64,000 nt of DNA, from positions 4,260,532 to 4,324,531 of the forward strand of contig JARUPZ010000025.1 of NCBI GenBank assembly GCA_031213475.1. Direction: 5' to 3'. Source of the stretch: Nereocystis luetkeana. Taxonomy: Eukaryota > Sar > Phaeophyceae > Laminariales > Laminariaceae. The notes under the pieces are model-generated. The model was not told where the DNA came from and made no database searches. It saw only the letters and a list, made by a program, of their open reading frames with translations. Below, in pieces: positions 25,375 to 37,605 of the stretch (positions are counted from its first letter, which is position 1; each line of letters starts with the position of its first letter). The translations under genes were made by a program, and so were the position numbers.

Positions 25375-25582
25375 CTCCGGACGGGCGGACATGCGAACGT
25401 CCCACTTCTGGTACCACGGAGGTCTTTGGGCCAGCTCTCCGGTTCGACAAGCCTCATCACGTGAGACACGAAGAAGTTGACGAAACCTACGGAGCGCGTG
25501 CCTTCCTATACAAACGCTTTTTTCGCCAGAACGGTTGATGTCTCCTCCCTCGATTAAAACGAGGGCGGCTCGGTACACCTCC
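25375..25582 (-). pseudogene. Relic of haloperoxidase exon 9 (lysine/arginine vanadate-binding motif)
   Basis: The CAG acceptor is kept next to 25582, and the reading opens with YRAALVLIEGGDINRSG, matching YRATLIIINDGAISRAG of the intact gene. The frame is then lost and GFVNFFVSHVMRLV is read in a second frame. One base missing after that valine returns the first frame, with TGELAQRPPWYQKWDVRMSA. The length is still 208 bases because the insertion and deletion cancel. The lysine of YQKW and the later Arg-Pro are still visible. The exon is followed by AT instead of the GT donor. Confidence 0.88.
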
Positions 25583-27547
25583 CTGCGAAGCGTGGAATTT
25601 CTGTCTCATGGTGATAATATATTCCTTTCTTCACACGGACACGTATTGAAGTAGTTTCGAGATACTAAACTGCAAGAAAGGGCGCATGGTACAGATAAGG
25701 TCGAAGTTGGGTGCTCGCGAACCGCGACTGTCACCCAGGCCCCGGTGGTGGCGTTATCGAAATGCCTCGTGTGTGGACAGGTGTCATCAGCGGGCGGCAT
25801 TCGTTACCTCCGCGACAACCGAAATATCGAGACGAAGGTCTACGCGAAGACATCGGGTGCAGTACCAGCAATAATAGTAGCATTGATTCAAGGTGGCATA
25901 CTTAAGTATTGAATATATAGAGCCATCCCACAGAAGGGGTGTACCAGACGTCCCTGAGCCCCTCACAATAGGAGCTCAATATCTCACCCGATACAACACT
26001 TTGAAGAAATTCGTTCGGGCCACCCGACCGGCGAGTGTATGCGCTATTTCAGAAACGACTATAATGCGAGTAAAAATACCATCCTAACTGGTAGTTCCTC
26101 TCTCAAGGAACTCGAATAGTCAGAAACCTCTGGCCATAAAAGTGCAACCCCTACCGTGGCGTGAATCTGTCGGTGAATGCAAGCCTTGAAAGGTCGCGGG
26201 TGTTGTTGCCGATTCACAGATTCACGAAGTTTTCCTCCTCCGACAAGGCAGGCTTGCCACCCGTTCGGAAAAAAGTGCAAACGGGTAGACCGTGCGTTTA
26301 CCGTTTTAGAGAGTGAGGGCCAAGTGATAAAACCAGCAACAGTTAAACACCAGCATTACCTAGTAGTAGTGACCGAGTGGTCCTCAGGGAATACAGTACC
26401 AACTTAATCCAATAATCAATATCCTGTGCACGCCACATGTTTGCGACATATCTATGTGCCCCTCGTAACATGTAGAGAATACAGTGCAGGTGGCTAGGCG
26501 GGCGTATATTGACGTATATTAACACGTGCGTATCATACAGATATATCAAATACTCAAATAAGATTACCGTCCGCTTCTTTATTTCCTTGATGTATAGACG
26601 GCTATTATAGGCGTTCCCTTATCGTAAGAGCAAAACGTAGATATGCATCGCATTCGAGAGTGACTCGCTTACCTTTTTTCTTTCTGTCAAATTCAAAAAT
26701 CAAGAAAGAACGAAGTAATGATTCATTTCCTGTACTACAGGAGCGTTGGCATATACCGTTAAAACGAGCCGACGCATATATATCAGAAGAGCTCCCATGG
26801 CAAGCTCTCACCAACGACTATCTTAGGCGCATGTTTATCTTCGCCTCTACGGTCGCGATAACAAATCTGAATTCGTGAAAACTTCTAATAAGATGCATCA
26901 TCAGTGGTAGTTGTTCCGGACGAACACGTGGTCTGCTGAGAACGGTTTTCCCGTGGAGTCCACCGTGAGCTGTCTCACTAGCTAGCTGCTGATTAATCAC
27001 AACACAGCGCGTAACGATCACGGCTTCGACAGTGAGTGGACGAACACCAGCGAGGTGCACGATTCGCTGTCTAAGGGACGCTTCGCCAACCACTTTAACG
27101 CCAATGCGAAACCAACACAGACAAGAGCTACGAGTGCCACGACATTCCAAAGTAAAAGGCCAAAACACCGCCGATGGTGCCGGTATAAACGCGACACGCA
27201 AACATAGGCTGCCGCTGTCTTGCTGCTTCTACTACCCAACCCAACCCAAGCTTTGTCCAGATAAAAGCACCGGCCGGAAAATACTCTAGCGTGGGGGTTT
27301 AGAACGTCTGGTTCTCGAAGCGAACAAGTTTACCGGCCAAGACGTGGAAAAGCCGTTTCCCGGACACGCTTCCCGGACGTGGTGAAACACTATATCAGGA
27401 AGACCAAGGGCCCTTTCTCGAAACTGAGTGCGGAGGGCCGAAGCAACCGCGTCTGTGGATCTTCTCTGCTATCTGATTGGATCCGCCACCTCGTTCATAT
27501 TGGCGAACAACCGGCACATAGGCCGAGTACCCTGTCAATCGTTCATT

Positions 27548-27653
27548 TTACGGCGGGCAATAGTTAACAGGACCAAATAGTGTTGGTAAAAATGGTTAAA
27601 TATATAGGTTTTTATGTATACCATAGGTCCTGTTAACTAGGGTTCCCCCGTAA
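27548..27653. mobile_element. MITE family A, copy 2 (inside the haloperoxidase pseudogene)
   Basis: This 106-base inverted-repeat element is closely related to that at 13488. It shares GGTAAAAATGGTTAAATATA and TTTATGTATACCATAGGTCC with that copy. The right flank is TA; the left flank has drifted to TT. It lies in the former intron between the relics of exons 7 and 9. Confidence 0.82.
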
Positions 27654-30600
27654 TAGTACGTACTGAGAATATGAGTGGGAACAGGAGTGTCACGAATATA
27701 CCGCGAACATGACACATATAACGTTTTGTCAATAATACGTGAGTCAGAGCTTCCTGGTATGAACAAAGCGAAATTATGAAAATGCAAAGCTTACAGCAAA
27801 TTACACGAGAGGGGCTTACCTAGCGTGCACATAAGGGCAGTACAGCACCGCCTGGGACATGAAATATATCACCCGTGGGCTCGACCCGAGACATACTGCT
27901 GCAAATCCTATGATAGGACATGCGTATAAACAGATGTATAAACTACACCTCACAAGCACGTGGGACGGGAATACCAGGGACCCGCAGCTATCGTTCCCGG
28001 TGTCGATGGATAATGCGCGATTCGATCGACGAGCGCCGAGCAAGATCAGTTCTGGTGTGGACGGTGGGCGTTACAACCGGTACACCTCCCTCTCAAGCGT
28101 GTCAACTTTGTGTGTCGTCAGAAGATGTCAATATTATTTCGACACCGGTCCATAGTTGGACCGCTCAAATAAATACTGGGTCACAAACGAGGGCGCGTCA
28201 ACATTTTCGAGCACACGGTTGAGGGCAGGTGATCAGGGAATATCACCACGTACGTGCGCGTTGTGGCTTCGGTCAGAAGTTGTACCTGCAGGCAGCTGCC
28301 GACAAGGGGCTATATCGGCCGCTGACCCGACAATCGAAGAAGCGCGACGACGTTTCAGTTGTAGGCATCGTTTTGCAGCAGTAGTAGCGGCTCCTCTATG
28401 GGAGCGAAGGATAGGTACTCACGTAGTTGGTGGTATCAGTAGCTACGGGGTTCGAAAAGTCGCGTATTGTGCGGGTTTACCTCTTAGTAGGTTCTACCGC
28501 CTACGCCTAGTCAGGTGCAGCGCCGTTGTGAAAACGGTTGAAACGGATGGAGATTGTGTTGAACGTGAGGGCGAGTGAACAATTGGGAACCAGCAGTGGC
28601 AAGGGAGTCATTCGTACTGGCGCAACGGATGGTGGTCGGTGCACAACTGCCAGCGAAATTCACGGACGACCAGCTAAATACCAATGTTTCAGCTGTCTAT
28701 GGGCATAATCTGTCGCATGTATGGGGATTCCGCGCCAACGACTGGGCCGGTGTAAACTGAGGGCTGCATTGGTGAATGTTTTATGCCACGACGCATTGCA
28801 CATCACGCCCTACGAACCAGACTTGGTTTGCTGGAACATTAGCAGCGCAGTCACGCCACGAAGGGCCGGGTCACGTTCGAATGTGTGTTCATTGTTTTCA
28901 CACTAGCACGTTCCAACGCGTGACGCGAACATAACCATTCTTCGATCATCGTTGGACTGATGGGTAACGGGCAGACAACCCGACAAAACTGCCTGGAACA
29001 CCAAGACTCCAAACTATCATCATCAGCGCACGCAGCTTTAGCATCGTTTGCCGTTCATACGAATAGGCTCGTTTGAATAATCTCTAAGCTGTACGAAGAC
29101 GAGTTCGTCATAATCGGTCATGTCTTTTACTCCCGGTGCAAGCGTCGCCCGCTGAGGGGACACGGTAATGGCGTCCAAGGCGACGTCTTCCGCCCGTACC
29201 TGGTTTGACCCCAACGATTCGGTAACGAGCACAACGTGCGAGACTGAACAACTCAGCACGGTACACGCTTCACGCGACAAGCGGCGTCTTGACGTATGCA
29301 GAATATTCAGCAGCTGAATAAATAATAGAAGCATGGGTGGTATTGCATGGCACGGAAAACAAAAAACCCCGCCGACGATGCAAAATCTAAATGTGAAAAC
29401 ACGTCTTTTTTCGGCAGTCGATCTCCAACTCAGCAACGATTGAATGGCGAACGCGAGGCAAAAGACAATTGTTCCGGAACGTGATACGCTCAGCATGTGA
29501 AGCAAGCGATTTCAGCGACCACACGCTTGATCATGAATTCACAAGCCTGGCCAACCCCGGAAAAGGTGGCAAACCGCAACTGAAAAGCGAGGGGTATTTC
29601 GTGGACACCAAGGGCGGCGGACCGAAACAGCTCCGACTGTGAATGAATATCGTCTGGGTTTTGGCCAGACGGCGACACTGTTCATATTATCAGCAAAGCT
29701 CAGCATAGAGGCCAAGGTATCCGTCGATCATCGGAGGTGAATTTCGCTGAGAGAAAGCAAGCTACGGGACCAGCCGTGTTCTGATCAACAGTCAATACGA
29801 TAGATAGATAGATAGACATTCGTCCACACCTGTGGCAGGGCCAACACCAAAGCCATGTCCCAGCAGTTTACACGTTCTCCCATCTATGTGCTATCGGTTC
29901 TAAGGTACCTCACTGACAAGAACGAAGTGGTGGCCGTGCGCGTATGTAACCGTCACCACCAGTAGGTTCCGTCAGAAAGGGGCTTGGATTGATATTCATG
30001 TTGCATATGTATACCATCTGCAGTAGTAGTAGAGCCCACACCCAACGCACACACACGTGAGGTAATACAGCCAGCAAATCGTCCAGTGACACGCAAGCAC
30101 ATTTACACTGCCCATGGTATGACGCGCGACCTGTTTGAGATGCGTCGGGAAAACCTCGTAAAACCCTACCGTGGGACACGTACGTGCTCTCTGGGTGCAG
30201 CGGAGGTGCATGTATGTTATCGAACACCTAAGATAGGTGAGCATGTCTGGATCACCCTATGCCGCCACAGTTGGTTCGTCTTCGACGTACTTTGAGGAAG
30301 TAATGCTCCAGGTCACGACCATCCAGTGGAGTACCGTGCATTGAGCCGCTTCCGAGTTCAGTGTCAGTGCTACACTGCCGTTATACCCGTACAGGGGCAT
30401 CTCAGAGATCATCCGAAACGACGCAGGTGGATTGCGTACGTGCAAAGAGAACAACGCGAAACTGACAAAGCAGTACTGGTGGGTTGCTTTGTTGCCCTTA
30501 ATTTTCATTGGACGAGACACACTGGGCGGAGTGACCCTCTTGTATCCTGGCCTTATCGAGCATCTAACGTTTCTTGTGTCGCCATGTTCACTGTCATGGG

Positions 30601-32101
30601 ATTGTTTGGTAGTCCGTGACAACTGCATTATATAGGAGCATCCAAGTTCGAGTGGGATACGGAGTCAGTAATCCGAGTGACGTGAAGGTGGCTTAGAAAA
30701 TGGAGGTACCCTCTCCTACCGTAGGACGAGGCTGTACAACATCGGCTCACAGTTGACATAGCAGCATGTGTCAGAAAATTACTACTGCAAAACGACTGCG
30801 GGTCTATACAGCCACTACCGAGCGCATACCACCACATCCTCGGAGCTGAGGGCAGAAGCACTTGGGATGCTTTAGGCGGGCCTGTGGTGATACACCGTAA
30901 ATAGCGAACGCGGGTCAACCGGGAGGCCATGCCAGGGAATAAGCAGCCACGATTCAAACGAGATGTATGTGCGAGAAGGAAGGCCCGAGCACGGAGACAG
31001 AAAACAATGTCCGGAATATTCGAACGGACAAACGGCGAGATTTTACGAGGCACGAAGCGGGGACGATAATGTTGTCAGGGATATTAGGGCCCATGTCAGT
31101 GTGTAGCCTTGGGAGGTTCGATTCACGCACTGCTCCCCGCTGTAGGCAACTGATGAGCAAGACAGTCTATATTGTCTACCCCGTCTTCGTCCTGCCCACC
31201 ATGGAATCGGAACATTGCGTCACGTACAGGGAACCAGCTCAGGCCGTCGACATGCACGGTCACTGATGGAGTTGCGATCGCTTCACTCGTAGTGGGCCAT
31301 TCTTGGTGTTCAGCATAGAATAGCTGGAGTCACCACGAGCTTGTTCGGGAAATAAGCGCGGCATTCCACATTCGGGCGGCTAGGTAAAGGACATGGTTAG
31401 GTTGGGACACTGAATCACATGAACACCACCGCTCGGACAAACGGAGCACACCGGTCAGGGTTTAGCCGGTGGGAACGTGGCCGTTCGAGACATTCGGACG
31501 AGGTATATAGTTCTTGGGGAGACGCTATTTCATACCTGGTAGGAAATGCTCTCCTTTACTAAGCGGGATCCAATCAGTGTAAATGCCACTTGAAATGATT
31601 GCATTAACAGATGATCACTACGTCCATGACATCTGACACTTATCGTCTTGAAATGATTACATCAACTGTTACAGGTAGGTGGTTGCACAGCCGGGGCAAG
31701 AAATCACCTCCTAAAGTATCTGCACAATGCACTGAGTATATAACGTCAATGGGAACCATTACCGTTGCGGAAAATGAACGTTAGTATGGCTTTTTTTCCC
31801 ACTAATAATATAGAAACCGTCGCTTTCCGGTATTCGCTATTTTGGGTTTCGTGCGTACGCCAGCCAATCTTAACAGTGCCGCACGAAGAGGGTCGTAAGC
31901 CATTTGCGTAGCTGAAAGCATTCCGTAATAATATAGCATGCGTTATCACGGACTTATCGTTCGAGCCCATGATGCGGGACTCGCTTGTTTACGTTACACA
32001 TAAGTCTACTAAGCTCGCCATCATCCCATTCAGTTCGAACGACCATGGCGAACGTAATTCATGACCGCAGGACGCGTGGATGTGGCTGAACTTTAACGTA
32101 C

Positions 32102-32247
32102 CCGGCGGGACTCGCCATGTCAACGGCGATACCCACAGGCCGGTTGATCAGCAAGCCGTCTTCGTCTCCGGCCAGCACCTGCTGACACGGTTCGAAGCAG
32201 TCTTCAACAATGACATCAGTGAGGGCGTTGAAGGCCACTCTGTCGGC
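32102..32247 (-). pseudogene. Relic of haloperoxidase exon 3
   Basis: This is the best-preserved exon of the dead copy. It is 146 bases, the same as the intact exon 3 at 49426-49571, with an AG acceptor, an open frame and the identical CCGG/GTACGT donor context. About half of the residues match the intact copy (for example AGDEDG, GIAVDMA and PAG), so the duplication is not recent. The plus-strand open frame over it at 32080-32352 is only its shadow. Confidence 0.88.
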
Positions 32248-33490
32248 CTGAAGCGTTCAAGGCGACATTCGAAGTCGTTAAGCACGGTTGATGATACCTG
32301 CACGAAGGGAAACCGAGACTCTCCAGCATGTAGGTCATATGCTAGGTTATAGTCCTGTATACAGCCGAACGTAAGTTGCTTTAACGAGATCTGATGGGAA
32401 AATCGAGCAGATTATATCCCCCATTGTCAAGAAGGTCCTACGGTACTGGTTTGGTTCCTCCACGGCCGTGTGATTGAAGAACGCCAGCAATCCAGAGTCG
32501 GGGATATGGCGCTCGACACTACCTACTATGACCTTCGTGGTCGTATGGTGTTTGCCAGCTGGTCATGGCGCTTGGCAGATGATCACCGCAAGTTTTTCAA
32601 ATGAATAAACGTTACTTGTGCATAGCTCCTGGTTGGCGACGGACATACAGCGAACTCAAACAATGCGTACGTCGAGTTGTGTTGCCACGGTGTCAACCTT
32701 TCCCTGTGATTAACGCGATCCGAATAATCGAGGCCGAAATCCATATCAAATATCAGCGATCGGTTTGTGTGTCGCTCGGGACGGATGAATTCTTAACCTA
32801 CTGACTCATACCCTCGATGGCGCTAGCGGGGATAGATAACCAGGGGCATGTTCGAGTATCAAGATAGATGAGGACGCAATTCCTCCCCAGCTACGAAGAC
32901 GAGGAGCCCATGAAAATACTGCCAGTAATCCGCTTCTACGTACACGCCTCCCGTTCACAAACTACCCGGCCAGATATTAGCATCGACCACAGGCTTAACA
33001 CAGCGGAAAGGAGTTGCAAATATTGTCCTACGTTCTCCAGCTGCTTGCGCCCGTCCGACGGAAATGTGTGAGCTCAAATTTCACCTCCTCCATTCACGGC
33101 CAAACGTTTTTGTTTCGTGGTCTGGCAAACTATGGAAAGCACGTATAAGTCATTTTTGGATGATGGCCTATAAAGCCAATATAGCACAACATTGTCCTCT
33201 GAATTTTAACGCGGCAAAATATCGTGCTCGACCCTCAGGTGAACGTGTTCAAGGATGTCGTGTGACAGCGATTCGTGGGACGTGGCCGCGGAGGAACCGT
33301 CTCCATTATGTTGGTGAAGCGCGTCAAGCGATGCCCTGACCTCGGTCTCCGCCGAATCAACTTGCTGGGCAAGCGCGCGGTAGCTCTTTCTGTGGGCAAT
33401 ACTTGAAATGGTGACAAATGAACTATCAACGAAGTTGGGCACTGTTGACCGTGTTTTAACTCATCAAGGAAAGCAGTGATTTTCTGTGGC

Positions 33491-33580
33491 CGACGATAAA
33501 GTTGACAGAACGGGCGCATTGCACAGGCTCATATTCGACGATAAAGTTGACAGAACGGGCGCATTGCACAGGCTCATTCG
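33491..33580. repeat. 45-bp tandem duplication
   Basis: Two consecutive units, 33491-33535 and 33536-33580, are identical over about 42 bases (CGACGATAAAGTTGACAGAA onward). They differ only at the end (ATATT versus ATTCG). The near identity marks a very recent duplication. It sits between the exon 2 relic of the haloperoxidase pseudogene and a family B MITE. Confidence 0.93.
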
Positions 33581-33583
33581 CGC

Positions 33584-33827
33584 CGTTCTACGATACAGGT
33601 TCACCCAAAATTATTTTTCCGAGGCTCCTCACTTGAGGAGCTCCATACCTCACTTGAAACCTGACTGCAGCAAACATAAAATTGGGTCCCGATGGATAAT
33701 CCCATCCCCCAAGTATAAAATGTCGTCATCTTTCGAAACAACATTGGCATCCCGACTATTGTGGGTTAAGGAAGCCCGTCATTCCGAAAACATTTTTGCG
33801 GAAATGTGCTACCTCTATCGTAGAACG
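33584..33827. mobile_element. MITE family B, copy 3 (clear terminal inverted repeats)
   Basis: This is the clearest copy of the family. The left end is CGTTCTACGATACAGGTTCA and the right end is CTACCTCTATCGTAGAACG, which are inverse complements over about 17 bases. The interior contains GAGGCTCCTCACTTGAGGAG, a short palindrome shared with other copies, and no reading frame of note. It immediately abuts the 45-bp tandem duplication. Confidence 0.8.
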
Positions 33828-34223
33828 TAATATTCAAACTCACACCGTGGATAGAACCGGGCCACGCCCAATACCGCACTACACATATTTGGTACCTTGT
33901 CTGCTTACGCCTTCAACCGGTGCTGGCCTATCACCACAGCAGTGCTGGGGCCCAAAACATAAATGTTTCAGTGCGAGAAGAAATCGTGTTTACGATATAC
34001 ATGTTCCAACAACTGAAGCCCGTCACAGCACCTTGTTTACGACGTTACTCCTCACCGTGCATGGTATGTAACCGAATTATCCAATGTTGTTGCCGATGGT
34101 CATCCTTGCATGTTATTAAACGAGGTGGTGCGATCAACCTCACCTGTAGCGAGCCCCTCGAAAACGAGCGTGGCTTTCGTGATTGGTACGTCACGAGCTC
34201 CTGGAGAAAAAAAGTGTTGTAGT

Positions 34224-34565
34224 GTCGCCCCGGTGGTTCAAGTGGTTAACCTCGAATTGTACTTGTGTTTGAGTCCTGGGTTCGAGCCCCAGGTGGGTCG
34301 GACATTAGAAGACTTGATTTGCAAAAATAAAAATATTAAAGGATTCAGTTGTTGAGAGCGCCTTGCAGCGTGGGTAGGCACAATTCGATGCGAGTCGACG
34401 AGGGGAGAAAAGGCTGAAATCTTCTCGCGATAAAAATGAAGGCACGTACCGTAGCGGGAAGGGGGTAGAAGAGTCTGCCACGTGACCACCGATCTGAGGT
34501 ACGAGGTGGAAGGAGAGAGAGAAGACGATGTGCGAAGATAATAAATGGGATGAGCGAAAACAAGC
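34224..34565 (+). mobile_element. tRNA-derived SINE, full-length copy 1
   Basis: The first 80 bases resemble a tRNA. A box-like GGTGGTTCAAGTGGTTAACC is followed by the B box GGTTCGAGCCCC, and CTGGG/CCCAG pair around a seven-base TTCGAGC loop as in a T arm. A body of about 260 bases follows, ending near ATAAATGGGATGAGCGAAAA. Further copies lie at 42244-42586 (reverse, long poly-T), 43395-43697 (reverse, degenerate) and 48331-48590 (5'-truncated). An internal RNA polymerase III promoter would drive transcription, with mobilisation by a LINE located elsewhere. The 187-codon minus-strand open frame over this region is not a gene. Confidence 0.87.
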
Positions 34566-36584
34566 AAACAATAAGTAGTGTATTTCTCAAGCAATGCGTG
34601 TGCCACACACGAATACAATTAATTGGTGAAGATAGTGGTTCCCCCACCTTTCTGTATACCCGTGTGCGCCGAGAAAACACATGCATGCGAAGTGAGTGAC
34701 GGTACTCACATGCCGTTGACGTCGAGAGCACTATCGTTGGCTGCCTAAAGGAAGCGCCCGCGGCTCCAATAATTATCATCAACTGTGTTCGTCGATGGCG
34801 ACTCTGCGTGATCCACACCGCCAAGTAGCCCGTAGGCGGCCTGTTCGTGTCTCGACGAGGTTGCATTTTCTCCTGGGTCGGGTAAATAACAATGGCGATT
34901 ACCGCCACAGCTACAGCCGATCATGCAAACCCCTCATGTTGCTACCCTGTAGCCGGGGACACTCTTGATTGATTCTGCTTTTCGGCTGATACTCAGACAT
35001 ACGTTCTAGGGACCCGATGCACGGGGTACGAGTGCCGAGTAAGTACGTATTTGGTGTGTCCCGAGGCCAACGCGGGGGTTCTACAGCCTGATTTAACTAC
35101 TGCTCTCTGACTGGCGACAGTACGTGCAAGGGTGAATGACCTGCCAATGGGCAGAATCGATACGCTCCGTCGCGATCTCTCTGTTCAATGGGTTAACCTG
35201 CGTTTCGTGACGTGCCCTCCAACGTGTCATCTGCCCGTGAAGTAACAACTTACATTGCTGTATCGTTAATAGTTTTGCACCGGTTAGAAGTTGCGTGTTT
35301 CAAAATACAACGTACAGCAGATAGATCAGTGTCGTAGTGTCGCGCGTCGTTGCAGTAGACGGTGCGTTACCTGTACAGATGGGGGGATGCGACGATAGTT
35401 GAGTGTCAAGCGTGGGCTGGACACGGCGTTAGCATCAATATCTTTGGCAAACGCCACTCGTTGTGTCCATGGCATTCCATGGAGTGCATTACAACAAGTT
35501 TCCAAAGGCGGAGCCGCTAGCGGGAGCTGGAGGACTAGGAGCATCTCGTAAATTCTGATTCGGCTCCGAACAACATAATTGTCGAAGAAAATGCAATGAA
35601 TGTCTTTATCCAGATTCGAGAGACGGCCACACCAGTGTTTTTGGCCAGACAAATATTTAGATACCCAGTTGACCGCATTGCGTGATACTTCGGTCCTTCG
35701 AATACGGCGTCACATCGTTGCAGTCACGTTCAGGCCATACCCAACAAATTACCGTACGCGTATATATGTACGGCCAACTCTTCGGCCCACTGTTTTATCA
35801 AGGCCGAACAGTTTGAAGTGCATGATGCCATAAACTTCTGGTACTGACAGCAATCGAGATTGCAATCGAGTAAAGCACAGTACGATAGCGGTGTGCATAT
35901 GCAGGCAATCTTCATCTCGGTCCTTTGTCGTACCCACGCTGCTGCTGTCGCTTTAAACGATTCCGGGAGCCGTTGTTTCTTTTTCACTTTTAAATGCTGA
36001 ACCGCATTGATGAGGGTATCAAATTACGGTATTTTGATAGAGAAAAAATGAGATAACGGATATACTTCGAAAATTACGCACGGCAATTTATATGTAATAA
36101 ACGAACGCCTCACAGCTGTGCTCCAAGATTCGTCTACCGACCTCCTTGCAAGCTGCGTGTGTGTGATGCTTCGACCGCGCGTACAATATTTTTTAGAACT
36201 CAGGCCTGTTATCTGACCACGAATTTTTCGTATTAATTGCGTATAGTACATGATTTCACATCCGATTGTCGTCGGACAGCAACGCGCAGACCTTGTTCCA
36301 ATCAAACCGTCCACAGAAAAAGCTCGACTCGACATTAATGAGCGACAGCTCATTCGAAGGCTGCTGTACAGCCCCACAGGACTTGTCAACTTTTTTTCTT
36401 GGAGTTGTACACAATTGGTTTGCTTTCTAAAAAAAACCGTCCGTTCCCATTTTTTGTTTCGTTCCCATTTTTCCGTTTTGTCTGTTATTGGCAGACTTAA
36501 TATTTGCATGTATGTGTGAACTATGTGCCCCAGAGCGGAGTTGGTCGCTGCTGATCGCCTGGATGTGGCTAAAAATATGTGTTT
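34566..36584. other. Gene-poor spacer with one dispersed-repeat fragment
   Basis: No gene is recognised. At about 35967-36025 a fragment with TTTCTTTTTCACTTTTAAAT and GCTGAACCGCATTGATGAGG recurs in diverged form at about 40195-40250, 42665-42735 and 63275-63340. A long minus-strand open frame near the end of the interval is listed separately. Confidence 0.5.
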
Positions 36585-36668
36585 GTACGGGGGCGTATAG
36601 TAAATAGGACCAAATATCGTTGGTAAACGTAGCGAAATATATAGGTTTCGTATGTACCGTAGGTCCAA
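36024..36668 (-). other. 214-codon open frame of unknown status
   Basis: An unusually long open frame for this AT-rich spacer. Its N-terminal part overlaps the family A MITE at 36585, so that part cannot be an ancestral coding start. The middle contains basic stretches and short words such as EKWERNKKWERT, which also occur in a minus-strand frame near 38.7 kb because the DNA word TTCGTTCCCATTTTTC is repeated there. No domain is recognised. It may be a chance frame or part of an old repeat. No function is proposed. Confidence 0.2.
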
Positions 36669-36688
36669 TATAATATGGCCCCCCGTAA
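36585..36688. mobile_element. MITE family A, copy 3
   Basis: This 104-base relative of the 13488 element starts near GTACGGGGGCGTATAG and ends GGCCCCCCGTAA followed by TA. The terminal inverted repeats are more diverged than in copies 1, 2 and 4, so it is older. Confidence 0.78.
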
Positions 36689-37366
36689 TAACACCACGTA
36701 CTTATATATATATAGTATCCCTCGTTACCGTTGATGCCACCAGGAGTATTTCAGCCAACTACTTCCCTGTGTACCGTCTATGGCTTTGGGGCAACGCAAC
36801 ATAGTTGTATGTTGCAACGACGAACCGTCTTGACGTCGTATGTAATTGAAATGACATTTTGGCTGTACGCGTGGCGATTTGCACGGTATAGTGCACCCCT
36901 CGCCGATCCAGTCTACCGCGTGCTGATGATGCAGACAAGAACCCTGCAAAAAAACGAGTCGGTCGACAGTCGATTTACAGTTCGGGAACACGAACCGATG
37001 GAGATATGGCTGCGATGTACAGAGGTATCTGTACTTACAGTTGTTACGGTTAATAGAGGGTTGCGGCAGCTGCACGTCGATAAATCTAGGCCTACACACC
37101 GAGGCCAACAGTTAGTTACTGAACTATTGCGGCGTTGAATATCACCTATTTCTACGACCAGGCGTTTCCGCAAATATATCGGATCAGCTTGCACACCATC
37201 CCCGCCTTACTCGAACGTATGTATCGGTTCCTTGAGATCGATTAACCTTGGACAACGACCGATAGTTTCAGGCTGAACTCAAACATGTCCGGTGGTTCAC
37301 GTACTCTACGACTATGGAAGGTCGACAACAGTGTATCGTGAAGATTGCGATAGGACGGTTTGACCT

Positions 37367-37605
37367 GTTCTACGATAGAGGGGGCACATTTCCGCTCTTT
37401 TGATCCTGAAAGACGGAGTTCCTTGAACCCAAATCGTCGGAATGGCAATTTTGATTTCGAAAAAAAAACGTTTGTTAGACTCGGGCCATGGGATTATTCA
37501 CCGCAATGCATTTGTTTTTTTGCTGGAGTCAGTTTTAGGGTGAGGTATGGGGCTCCTACAGTGAGGAGCCTCAGAATAAGTAGGGTGAACCTCTATCGTA
37601 AAACG
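37367..37605. mobile_element. MITE family B, copy 4 (inverse orientation)
   Basis: The ends are GTTCTACGATAGAGG and CCTCTATCGTAAAACG. The internal block appears as the complement of the other copies, with GTGAGGTATGGGGCTCCTAC and GAGGAGCCTCAGAATAAG. This fixes the family as insertions in both orientations. Confidence 0.78.

Larger units (their letters stand above)
24889..33389 (-). pseudogene. Decayed vanadium-dependent haloperoxidase paralogue
   Basis: Six exon relics match the intact gene at 47068-56542, in the same order on the minus strand: exon 2 at 33245-33389, exon 3 at 32102-32247, exon 6 at about 29580-29716, exon 7 at 29089-29199, exon 9 at 25375-25582 and exon 10 at 24889-25047. 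Relics of exons 3, 7 and 9 have exactly the lengths of the intact exons (146, 111, 208). Recognisable peptides include AGDEDGLLINRPVGIAVDMA, ELFRSAALGVHE and GELAQRPPWYQKWDV. Decay is clear: the donor GT is TT after exon 6, CT after exon 7, AT after exon 9 and gone after exon 10. Exon 9 shifts frame twice, exon 6 once, and exon 2 carries small deletions. Exons 1, 4, 5, 8 and 11-14 were not found, so the histidine motifs are missing. No functional enzyme is expected. Confidence 0.85.

Noticed and set aside
30770-30850. Minus-strand GSGCIDPQS resembling the DGRADPQTQLF part of vBPO exon 6
   Set aside because: A better and longer exon 6 relic lies at 29580-29716, in the correct place next to the exon 7 relic. 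The shorter match is probably chance.
34224-34305. tRNA gene
   Set aside because: The head has an A-box-like word and a good T arm, but the acceptor stem does not pair and the same head precedes a repeated body at other loci, so it is a SINE head.
34345-34908. 187-codon minus-strand open frame, and the 191-codon minus-strand frame at 47830-48405
   Set aside because: Both run through SINE bodies in antisense, and the second also crosses vBPO exon 2 on the other strand.
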